Below are positions 47,708-57,117 of a stretch of 64,000 nt of DNA, piece after piece. How positions within the stretch are numbered: the first letter of the stretch is position 1; every line of letters starts with the position of its first letter. The stretch is taken from positions 13,297,143 to 13,361,142 of the forward strand of contig NC_090744.1 of the NCBI RefSeq assembly GCF_036898095.1. Reading direction: 5' to 3'. Made by a program: the position numbers and the translations under genes. Under the pieces are notes generated by a model. It was not told the DNA's origin. It searched no databases and saw only the letters and a list, made by a program, of their open reading frames with translations. This DNA comes from Palaemon carinicauda. Taxonomy: Eukaryota > Arthropoda > Malacostraca > Decapoda > Palaemonidae.

Positions 47708-49234
47708 TTACCGATCCCACAATCCAACAGGATCGTAGGGGCGCTGCATGGTGGAACACCACAATAGGAGCCTCCACTTGTCACGGTCGTGTGTGAGTGC
47801 CTGGGTCTGGGCGAAGGTTTTTCCTGTCCATTCAGCAATGTTGTCGGTCCACCTCTTTCTCTGCCGCCCTCTTCTCCTCTTCCCCTGAACTGTTCCCTGG
47901 AGAATTGTCTTGGACAGGCCGCATGATCTTGTTGTGTGGCCATACCATTTTAGTTTTCTCCTCTTCACTGTGGACAGCAGATCTTCATAGCGTCCTAAGT
48001 GTTGTCTCTCTCTTCTGTTGACTTCTTCATTTGTGACATGCTCAATGTACGAGATGCCAAGCACTCGTCTGAAGCATCTCATTTCTGCAGCTTGGATCTT
48101 TCTCTGTAGCTCTGCCGTCAGTGTCCAGGATTCACAAGCATACAGAAGGATGGAAATGACTAGGGCATGCAATAGTCTCAATTTGGATTTGACAGCGATG
48201 TTTTTGTCTTTCCAGATTGGATTCAGTTTTGCAAGCGCCGCTATTGTTTGCGCGATTCTTGCATGGACTTCTGGTTTGGATCCTTCTTGGCTGATGATTG
48301 CACCAAGGTACTTGAATTGTTGGACTGTTTCAAGTTGTTGACCACCGACCACGATTTTTGCTTTGATTGATTCGTCGCTGTTTCTCAGTTTTGTTTTTTC
48401 AGCACTGATTTCCATTCCGTATCTGGTTGATGTTTCATCCAGACGTTTCACGAGGTTGACCAGCTAATCTTCGTTCCCTGCCAGGTCGTCAATATCATCA
48501 GCAAACCGAAGGTTGCTGATTGTTCGTCCTCCGATGCTAACTGTGCTCACATGATCTTCGAGTGCATCTGTCATAATTTGTTCAAGGAAGATGTTGAACA
48601 GGGTTGGTGACAGAAGGCAGCCTTGGCGGACACCTACTGAAGTGCGGAAGCATTCGCCTATTTTGCCTTGGGCAAGGACCGCGCTGGTTGCTTTGTTGTA
48701 CAGCTGTTGGATCGTCAGTATCAGTTTTTGTCCCATGTTGTACCTGTTCATTGTGGCCCAGAGGGCATCATGCCATACGTGGTCAAATGCCTTTTTGTAG
48801 TCAATGAACACATGAAAGATGTCTTGCTGGTGTTGGCTGTACTTCTCACACAGAACTCGAAGATTAAAAATCTGTTCCGTTGTGCTCCTTCCTCTTCTAA
48901 ATCCAGTTTGTTCTTCAGCAATGATCTCTTCTGCCTGGGGTCTCAGTCGGTTCAGAATGACTCTCAACATCACTTTGCTTGCGTGGCTGATAAGGCTAAT
49001 CGTTCTATAGTTTTGGCATTGCTGTAAGTTGCCTTTCTTTGGAAGCGTGATGATGAGGGACTGTGTCCAGGGTGTGGGCCATTCACCTGTGTGCCAGATC
49101 TTGTTGCAGATGCTAGTGAGGATGTCAGTCACTGTCTCTCCACCATGCTTTATAAGTTCTGCACGGATGTTGTCTACTCCTGCAGCTTTTCCATGTTTTA
49201 GCGATCTGATCGCTTCCTCCACTTCTTCTCTCAA
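47708..49234 (-). pseudogene. RTE-like reverse transcriptase, one internal stop
   Basis: 49234-48464 has GKAAGVDNIRAELIKHGG, FIDYKKAFDHVWHDALW, GVRQGCLLSPTLFN and the FADD box (near 48500). A TAG at 48464-48466 interrupts the frame. The same frame continues in 48451-47708 with RYGMEISAEKTK, QFKYLGAIIS, LYACESWTL and a GRQRKRWTDNI tail. Only this stop, the 49331 stop and the endonuclease frameshift separate it from an intact element, so it is fairly young. Confidence 0.85.
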
Positions 49235-49330
49235 AACTGGGAAGTCTTCCTTGTTAGATGATTTGTGGCACGATGTTACATTGGGATCTCCATTGGTCTG
49301 GTAGTTGTAAAGGTCGGAACAGTACTCTGT

Positions 49331-50560
49331 CTACCTCTTGAGTATGTCTTCTTCTTCCATGAGGCAGTTCCCTGCTTTGTCTTGGATGGTACTGACTCGT
49401 GCTTGCTTTGGTTTTGTTAGATCTTTCACGATTTGGAACGCTCGCCTACTGTTGTTCTTCTCCAGCTTTTCCTCAATTTCTGTACACTGTTTCCCAATCC
49501 AATCTTCTTTGGCTTGGTTCATGCTTTTTCTTATCTTGCGGTTTATTTCTCTGTACTCTGTTGCTCCGGTGGGTGTGATCTTGTTCTTTTTCAGTTCTCT
49601 TCTGATTTCATCTGTGACCCATCGCTGTGTTTTCCTGCGAACGTTTCCAAGCGTTTCGTTTGCAGACTCTATCATGACTTTAATTGAGCTGTGGTCTTCC
49701 TCAAGCGTTAACAGTGGGGCAAACTTCCCTACAACTGTTGCCTTAAAGGACTCTGCGATGTTGGGGTCCCTCAACCTGTCCAGGTTGAATTTCATCCTGG
49801 TGTTCTTGGGCTTCTTGATTGTCTTCAGCCTGAGTTTGAAGTTCACAAACACCAGATCATGGTCGCTACCGACATCTGCACCAGGGAAAGTTCTTGTCGT
49901 AGCTCTTTTGATCCCCGATCTGAACCGATTTTGTACAAGAATGTAGTCGATCTGGTTGTGGTGGATTCCATTAGGTGCATGCCATGTCCAGCGTCGTGAT
50001 GCCTTGTGCTCACCGGGTGTATTTGCAAGCACAGCATTGTTGTAGCTGGCAAACTCTAGTAGTCGTAGTCCTCTCTCATTGGACACGTCATTGCACGAGG
50101 GGCCGCGGAATTCCTTCCAGTCCATGCGTCTTTGCCCATTTTCACATTCCAATCTCCCTGGATGATAAGTATGTCATTTTTGTCCACTTTGTCGATGGTT
50201 TCTTGGAGTTGACTATAGAATGCCTCCACAGCATCATCATCTTGGTCTGTTGTTGGTGCATAGGCCTGTACTATTGTCATGTTAAATGGTGCTGCTCTTA
50301 GGCGGATGAAAATGGCCCTGCTGGAAACTGGGCAGCAACCTAGTACAGAGTTCTTGACGTTCTTGTTGACAAGAAAACCTACGCCATTGGTATGTTTGTC
50401 CATCTCTCCACTGTAGTAAAGTACATGACCTTCCTCGGTGAGATGCTCCCCATGGTTCTTCCACCTAACCTCACAAAGTCCCACAACGTGCCAGGTGTAT
50501 ATCTCTAGTTCGTGTGTTAGTTCCTGTAGTTTCCCTGTCTGGGCAAGGGTTCTCACGTTC
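49331..50560 (-). pseudogene. RTE-like endonuclease, frameshifted
   Basis: The frame to 50056 has ATWNVRTLAQTGKL, VVGLCEVRW, YYSGEMDKHTNGVGFLV, VQAYAPT and QGDWN, all conserved in APE-type endonucleases of RTE elements. After a frameshift near 50120 the second frame (49331-50152) carries NQIDYILVQNRFRS and GSDHDLV. It ends at a stop (49331) that looks like a Trp-to-stop change just before the RT region. Confidence 0.82.
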
Positions 50561-50617
50561 CATGTTGCTATTGCAACGTTATCTCTTCCTCGGATCTTTG
50601 GAGGGGATGTACCTATA

Positions 50618-51073
50618 GAAGTAAAGAAAACCATATTTGAAGGATTACTAACACCAATAATGACATATAGATCAGAGAGCTGGACAAAGACAATCAAAAA
50701 CAGGAGCAGAGTCCAAGCTTCAGCGATGAAAAGCCTAAGAACAATAATGCACAAAACAAGAAGAGAGAGAATAAAAAATGTAGATTTTAGAAGGATGGTT
50801 GGGGTATCTCCTATGTTGAACAAGATTGAGAAGGGTCAGCTGAGATGGCTGGGACATTTAATGAGAATGGATGGAAATAGAATTGCAAGGAGGAGATGGG
50901 ACTGGACGCCTGGTGGGAGGAGATCAAGAGGTAGACCACGTAAACGCTGGAAGGATGGAATTGAAGAGATTCTGACAAAGAACAACATGCCAACAATTGA
51001 ACAGGTGAGAAGAGAGGGAATTTTTGAAAACAGAATTGAGTGGAGAAGACAACTGATTCCACTGGCAGGTTGA
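50618..51073 (+). pseudogene. C-terminal region of the host-intron LINE
   Basis: It continues the LINE protein after the nested RTE: LTPIMTYRSESWTKTI, LRWLGHLMRMDGN and RSRGRPRKRWKDGIEE, ending at TGA 51071-51073. This basic tail is shared by many LINEs and has no assigned activity. Confidence 0.78.
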
Positions 51074-51239
51074 AAGCCTACCTGGGAGTGGAAATAAGTA
51101 AGTAAGAATAATTACGTTAATGCTGTAAAATATTCTTCTTAGGCAGTATTCTGATATTATAACATCATAAAAATTGGCTGCTTTAGGAACAAAATAACTT
51201 GAAAATAACAGTAAAATATAAAAAGAATAAAAGTATTAC

Positions 51240-51321
51240 CTTTACGTCATCCATAAACTGCTGTAACTCATTGTTTTTCCTTTGTATGGCTTCTTCCATT
51301 TCCTTCTCCACATGCCATCCA
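51240..51321 (-). CDS. CEP290: CEP290-like gene, exon 1 of those seen
   Basis: An 82-nt exon with acceptor TTTTTATTCCTCTAG and donor GTAATA. The first base completes a codon of the upstream exon, which is not in the window. It then reads GWHVEKEMEEAIQRKNNELQ-type coil ending QFMDDVK in phase 0, which joins exon 2. RKNNELQQFMDDVK parallels KKNYELIQYLDEIQ of human CEP290 as I recall it. It is intact. The upstream exons must lie beyond 64000 or have been lost, since 51371-64000 is mobile DNA. Confidence 0.6.
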
Positions 51322-51370
51322 CTAGAGGAATAAAAAGACGGATCAAACTACAGGTACTATACATTACACT

Positions 51371-52110
51371 AATTTGTATTTCTTATCTATACAAACCAAA
51401 GTCCTTTTATAGGCATAGGATTTCAGTGAAGCTGAAAACTCAGCTATTAAAATTCATAGAAGTGTCAGTGCCCCTTCCCACCCCCTGCCACCTCACATAT
51501 TAGCCACTTTTACCTTCAACTAGGACTTAAAGGGTGGATGAGGCAGAAATTAAAGCTTTAAGGACTGGGGTTTATATACTGTTGTTAGGAAAAATACGAA
51601 TGACTTTAATTTATGACATTCTTACAAATATACAAAACCCTCGTCCCTTAATAGTTTACTTACCCTTAGGATGGCGTTAGTCCCTATAAGAAAACTGATT
51701 GGCTTAAAATCCAGGGATATCAAAACATTCGGACCTAGGGAGGAGCGAGAGCGTTGACTCCAATTCACCTTCAATGACCTGAATTCCGAATATTAATCTA
51801 GGTTTCTACCATTAGACAGACGATCAGGGAAGAACATATATTCCCAAGGGATCTGATGTCCTCAATGTAAGCCTTAAAGTAAAGCGATTGGTTTACATTA
51901 CTCTCCATCCTCCCTCTCGGCAGGAGGATGAGGAAAACATTTCTATAAGAACCTAAAATACAGTGGAATAGTTACTCGATATGGTAGCTTATCTGCATCA
52001 AGATCTGATCCAGCGACATATCAGTTCAACTGCTGTACCCCCAAGGATGGACGAGGAAACTAAGGAAAAAGCTAGACATTCTTACTCCCGTCTTAGTCAA
52101 GATGCTTCTT
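51371..52110 (-). mobile_element. DIRS end fragment F
   Basis: 51371-51400 (AATTTGTATTTCTTATC) is a DIRS-type terminus. 51563-51660 is the matching complementary region (GTTAGGAAAAATACG, then ATATACAAAACCCTCG). The rest to about 52110 looks like a 3' untranslated region of the same class. No recombinase is readable. Confidence 0.5.
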
Positions 52111-54577
52111 GGCCGAGCCGCCGAGACGCTTTACTAAGCATCTCTCCCTGCCGTGCGCCCAGCGAAGGGAGACCGCATTCATTGTTCTCTCTCGCTTCGC
52201 TTGTGTTGCTTAGTCTTGCCGCGTGGAACTTTTAGCTGTTTTCTTGTGCTTTTTAGTGTACTGTAAAATAGTTCTTGTGACGCCCTTGAAAATGTCTGTT
52301 GCCTGCATTTACAGAGTGAATGGATCGACGGTTCGCTACATAAAAAAAAGATGAAATGAAAATACGTAAAACTGCCTCAATAACGTTCTCCAAGGACACT
52401 CAGCGCGTTGTGACTCCTCGTAATAAGACGATTGTGCAAATGGAGACTACGTTATCAATGTGTATATCGGACTGTTGGGAAAAGGTTACGCTCGATACAA
52501 CATGATTCGAACCAAAGCCAAAACCCTGTATGATAGCCTAGTTTCTGAAGGGAAATCTAACGAAGACGACGAAGGTGATGATGACAACGAAGGTGATGAA
52601 CCTGCCCCACGAGAAAAATGTGGTTTTGTTGCCCGGAAGGGCTGGTTCGAGAAATTCAAGAGGTTTGGCCTTCGCAGCATTCTTTGTATGGGGAGCCTGC
52701 CTCGGCAGACCAAGAGGCAGCTCTTCGTTACATCGAGGATGAGTTCCCGAAATTAATTAAAGAAGGTGGCTATCTCCCGGAGCAGGTGTTCATCATGGAT
52801 GAGACTGGCCTCTTCTGGAAGAGGATGCCGTCCCGGACGTTCCTTTACAAGGACAAAGTAAAAGAGCCAGGGTTCAAGGCCCACAAAGATTACGTCACTC
52901 TCCTCATGTGCGGGAATGCCGCGGGCTTCATGCTCAAGCCTGGCTTAATCCTCGGGATTTGAAAAACAAAAACAAAGCCTTGCTGTCTGTCTACTGGATG
53001 AGTAATAAAAAGGCATGGATATCTAAAGCCCTCACACTCGACTGGTTCGTAAACTGCTTCATCCCACAGGTGAAGCTGTACCTCGCGGAGAATGGGCTGC
53101 ACTTTAAGGTCCTCCTCTTGATGGACTGTGCAGGCGGACATGCAATGGATCTGCATTATGACGGGGTTCAAGTGGAGTTCCTGCCTCCCAACACCACTTC
53201 CCTCATACAACCAATGGATCAGGGGGTCATTCGGGCCTTCAAGGCCCTCTACACGAGGTCCACGATGGAGGGCCTCATCTCCTCCATCGATGAAGACGAC
53301 AAGGATTTCAGCCTCAAGAGAAATTGGCGGGAATACAACATTGCAACATGCCTGGCCAACATTCAGAAAGCTCTTAATGAGATATAACAACAAACATTGA
53401 ATGCAAGTTGGAGAAAATTGTGGCCAGACGTTGTTCATAACTATGAGGGATTTACGCCAGATGAAGTTCACCACTCTGCCGTAGATAAGGCTGTGAGACT
53501 GGCACGGTTAGTAGCCAACGAAGGTTTCTCTGACATGACGACAGATGACGTCAACTCACTGATCGAGTGCCACTCGGAGCCCCTAACCAGCGAGGACCTT
53601 GTCGAAATGACAAGATTAGCGAGTGAGGAAGAAGAAGAGGCAGCCGACGTCGGCGACGATGACGAAGCTGACGAACGTGGCCTTACCGTGGACAACCTGC
53701 AAGAGCTCTGCAACATGGCACGGGCTCTGCAACAAAAGGCGCAGGAAATCGATGATAACATGGTCAGAGCCATTGAATTTATTAACCGTATTGACAGTGT
53801 AATGGCGTTGTGCAAGAGCATCTTTGCTCAGATAAAAGAACGTCAACAACTTCCCATCACGATGTTCCTAGTGCGCTGAAAACCTTCTGCAGAAGCATCA
53901 AATACTCCTGCAGCCTCTCCGGCTTCCCACCGAGCCACTACGCCGCCTCCTGCAGTTTCTCCAGCTCTATCGGAAGCTGTCGTTGACGATCCACCGTCTC
54001 TATCAACTGAGGATGAGGCGTCACCTGAGGAGCAGTAAAGCTCTCATTAACCTGTGCAGTAAATCATCTTCATCTTCATCACCTCCATTATACTGCACAG
54101 GTGTTTCATCGTCAATTATCAAGTTCATCGTCATTGTTAGAGGTGAGTTACGTATCTGGTTATAAGAATAAAAGAGTTCTAAAAACATATCTACAGTATA
54201 TACACGTACACTATTTATATCTACATATGTATGTACATGTACACTTACACTATTTATATTATTTATGTATAAACGTAAATGTACATACAGTATACGTAAT
54301 GTATTAAATACTGTATTTATACAGTACAGTACTTTATTTTATGTACAGTATATAATTTATATTATCAATATTTATTTACATGATTCTTTAATGTTCTAAT
54401 GATAACATATGCATTTATAGGGTTAATATACACTTATTGTTATCATATATACATGTACACAAAAAGATGTACTGTACATACTGTATTCCAAAAATAGGGA
54501 GGGAACCTACTTCGCGGTTTTCCACCTATCGTGGTCGGTTCTGGTCCCCATTAACCGCGATAGGTGAGGGATTACTG
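52110..54577 (+). mobile_element. Tigger (pogo-type) DNA transposon, right end intact
   Basis: The right inverted end (CCGCGATAGGTGAGGGATTACTG) finishes at 54577 before TA. The transposase relic is at 52295-53879. The left end is not identified: the region around 52110-52290 may be its leader, and the N-terminal DNA-binding part is largely deleted. Confidence 0.75.
52295..53879 (+). pseudogene. Tigger transposase, frameshifted
   Basis: A short remnant of the DNA-binding helix (VNGSTVRYIKK near 52325) is followed by a shortened CENPB-like region. The DDE domain follows: FIMDETGLFWKRMP (52785-52830, first Asp), LLLMDCAGGHAMD (53115-53150, second Asp) and SLIQPMDQGVIRAFK (53205-53245, third Asp). 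The C-terminal part has a Glu/Asp-rich stretch (53615-53680). All three catalytic acids are present, but frameshifts occur near 52655, 52945 and 53385. The family relatives in animals include TIGD proteins. Confidence 0.82.
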
Positions 54578-54579
54578 TA

Positions 54580-54964
54580 ATAATAAAAATGTAAAAGAAA
54601 TTTACTGAAACACAAGCAGGGTATTAAGAAGCGTCAACTGTTTCGTGAATGGATTTCCCACCATGAGGTCAGTCATTATGATAGCTGGGTGATAAAAAGC
54701 TTCCTAGTTTGAAAATAAAATCCTTCCAACAGACCACCATTCGTCGTCCAGACCAAGACCTTAGTAGCAGAGAATGCACAGCGCAATCATATAATGTTGC
54801 CAGACCCACAATAACTCTTCAATCTGGTCGTAACAAAAGGTGCGCCACAGCTTACCCAATAAAAGACGAGGGATTGTATCTGCATAGGAACAAAAGATTT
54901 TCATTCAGCCACTGCAAATTTAAAATTTCAAAATATTTACCACAAGACTGACCTGAGAGCTTCA
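54580..54964. repeat. DIRS terminal-repeat-like fragment
   Basis: 54700-54960 contains ATAATGTTGCCAGACCCAC and GGATTGTATCTGCATAGGAA, which parallel the terminal region of DIRS G at 37620-37700 and other DIRS ends. It has no coding content. Confidence 0.45.
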
Positions 54965-55166
54965 TTAACCCTTTTACCCCTGGGGTATTTGGAAATTTCC
55001 AACCCTTAACCCCCAAGGGGTTATTTTTTTCCCAGGACATTTTGCAGTATATTTTTTTTAAATTGCTCTAACAGCCTTAATTTTGGTCATAGAGAGGTCA
55101 GGTTGGTCTCATTCTCTTGGAAAATGCCTGAATTTTCTCAAAAAATTATCAAAAAATATAAAAAAT
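54965..55166. mobile_element. TTAA-flanked MITE, copy 6, cut by DIRS B
   Basis: It starts with TTAACCCTTTTACCCC and runs about two-thirds of the usual length to 55166, where element B begins. The missing part is not found at the other side of B. Confidence 0.8.
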
Positions 55167-55415
55167 GACAAATTCGAAGATAATTTGTATTTTTCCTAAC
55201 CATATAAACCTTAGCTATTTACAAAGGGTTTTACTTTTAGCGCAGCTGAAATGACGAGCCAATAGTTTTTAACGAGGGTTAATTACCCCCGCGCTAGTTA
55301 GCGGGGGGTGGGGAAGGGTAGCTTGCTACCCCTCCCCCCTCCACACACCGGTGACTTGCTTCACTTCACTTAGAGGTAGGACTTGACTTGGGGGTCAGGG
55401 ATGGCGGGCACATAT

Positions 55416-55520
55416 GTGTAAATAGCTAAGGTTTGTATGGTTAGGAAAAATACAAATTATCTTCGAATTTGTCATTTGTTCCGTAACCGAAATACAAACC
55501 ACGCTATTTACAAAGGGTGA
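55416..55520. repeat. Internal complementary region of DIRS B
   Basis: Contains, back to back, the reverse complements of the two outer termini of the element. In known DIRS models this region templates joining of the ends during formation of the closed circle. Confidence 0.9.
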
Positions 55521-55992
55521 CTTACCCCTTAGGAAGGGTGGAAAATCCCCAGCCTTACTGACTTCGGCTTGCCCGGGGGCTCGATCCCTTAGTGAGCAGC
55601 ACTAGAGAGAGGGAGCCCCTGTACCTCACAGGTTCCTAGCATCGCTAGGAACGAGTGGCCTACATAAGTAGTGTGAGGAGGAGAGTGTGACTCGTCCTAT
55701 GAAGTTGACCTTGAGACCTTCAGATAGGAATTCTAGGATAGGACGTTCCCCATACCACCTCGTCAGGGTATGGGAGACGCAACAGTATTAAGCTTAATAC
55801 TAGGAGCACAAAGAAGCATGGGTTACCTGCAGAGGTCGAGGTCAGCTATGCGAGGACCAGGATGCTGCTTCCCCAAGAGAGGGGAGAATGAAGAAAGAAG
55901 TAAGGGTCAGACATACTCTTTCATTCACACAGACTAAGACCGGGTAACAACGCCCTCAACCTACTGTTACTTGTCCAAAAAGGAGCCTGAGG

Positions 55993-57117
55993 TTAGACCA
56001 GCTGTTGTGCAGCCACCACAGGGCCGATAGAGAACGTATCGAGGCTCCTGTGGGTCACGTCTTGCAGGTAGTGGGCTGTGAAGGTCGTTTGACGCTTCCA
56101 GACCCCAGCTTGAAGTACCTGCGTCACAGAGAAGTTTCTCTTGAAGGCCAGGGATGTAGCAATACCCCTGACATCGTGGGCCCGAGGGCGACGTGACGGA
56201 GGAGGGTCAGGATTCAGGGCATGGTGGATAACCCTTCGAATCCAAGCAGAGATGGTGTTCCTGGTGACCCTCCTCTTTGTCCTGCCTGTGCTCACAAACA
56301 AAGCTCGCACATGAGGACGGACTGCAGCCGTTCTCTTCAAGTAGTACCTCAGACACCTCACTGGGCATAGTAGCTGCTGGTCTGGCTCGTTTGTTACAGA
56401 ACGGAGACTCGCGATCCTGAAAGAGTCGAACCGAGGATCCGGCACTCCAGGATTCTGAGTCTTGGCCACAAACTCAGGGACGAACCTGAACGTTACCTCC
56501 CCCCATCCCCTTGAATGGGCGATGTCGTACGAGAGACCATGAAGTTCACTAACTCGCTTGGCCGAGGCCAAGGCGAGTAGGAAAGCCGTCTTCCAAGACA
56601 GGTGGCGATCGGAGGCCTGGCGTAATGGCTCGAAGGGAGGTCTCTTGAGAGACCTGAGGACTCGAACCACGTTCCAAGGAGGGGGTCTCACTTCCGACTG
56701 GGGGCAGGTAAGCTCATAGCTACGTATGAGTAAAGAGAGTTCTAGCGATGAAGAAATATCCACGCCCTTCAATCTGAAGGCCAAGCTTAAGGCTGAGCGA
56801 TAGCCTTTCACTGCCGAGACAGAAAGGCGCATTTCTTCTCGCAGATACACAAAGAAGTCCGCTATTGCTGGAATAGTGGCATCGAGTGGAGAGATACCCC
56901 TTCCACGACACCAACCACAAAAGACTCTCCACTTCGCTTGGTAGACTCCCTCAGAGGACCTTCGCAGGTGCCGAGACATTCTCTCCGCAACCTGTTGCGA
57001 AAAGCCTCTCTCCGCGAGGAGACGCTGGATAGTCTCCAGGCGTGAAGCCGAAGCGAGGCTACGGCCCTGTGAGGGACACCGGAGTGGGGTTGTCTGAGAA
57101 GCTCGTGTCGTGGAGGA
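55993..57117 (-). CDS. Tyrosine recombinase of DIRS B
   Basis: This enzyme inserts the circular cDNA into the genome without making a target duplication. It is the C-terminal 375 residues of a 974-codon open frame (58917-55993). Catalytic residues visible in that numbering are Arg788 (ASAKRVSEL), His914 and Arg917 (AHDVRGIA), Trp940 (GVWKRQ) and Tyr950 (FTAHYLQDV). The N-terminal part (YQAKWRVFCGWC, FFVYLREE, VKGYRSALS) is the usual core-binding domain. It overlaps the end of Pol by about 255 nt in another frame and shares its frame with Gag. The start is not known. It looks intact. Confidence 0.9.
   Translation of the reverse strand, partial: SSTTRASQTTPLRCPSQGRSLASASRLETIQRLLAERGFSQQVAERMSRHLRRSSEGVYQAKWRVFCGWCRGRGISPLDATIPAIADFFVYLREEMRLSVSAVKGYRSALSLAFRLKGVDISSSLELSLLIRSYELTCPQSEVRPPPWNVVRVLRSLKRPPFEPLRQASDRHLSWKTAFLLALASAKRVSELHGLSYDIAHSRGWGEVTFRFVPEFVAKTQNPGVPDPRFDSFRIASLRSVTNEPDQQLLCPVRCLRYYLKRTAAVRPHVRALFVSTGRTKRRVTRNTISAWIRRVIHHALNPDPPPSRRPRAHDVRGIATSLAFKRNFSVTQVLQAGVWKRQTTFTAHYLQDVTHRSLDTFSIGPVVAAQQLV

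Larger units (their letters stand above)
47699..50608 (-). mobile_element. RTE-like LINE nested in the LINE
   Basis: It is flanked by GTACCTATA at 47690-47698 and 50609-50617. Read on the minus strand it has endonuclease, RT and C-terminal tail, then ends in a short GGTAAC-repeat tail that begins within a few bases of the stop codon. This arrangement, with almost no 3' untranslated region, is usual for the RTE clade. It is 5'-truncated just before the endonuclease. Confidence 0.85.
41340..51105 (+). mobile_element. Host-intron LINE containing two nested elements
   Basis: A 5'-truncated non-LTR element. Its parts are the endonuclease (41340-41803 and 45959-46171), RT (46172-47698) and C-terminal region (50618-51073), ending in an AAATAAGTAAGTAAG-type tail. 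It is flanked by a near-identical 10-11 bp duplication, GAATAAYTAC, at 41330-41339 and 51106-51115. Element E interrupts the endonuclease and an RTE-like LINE interrupts the region after RT. Removing both restores a continuous order of domains. Confidence 0.82.
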
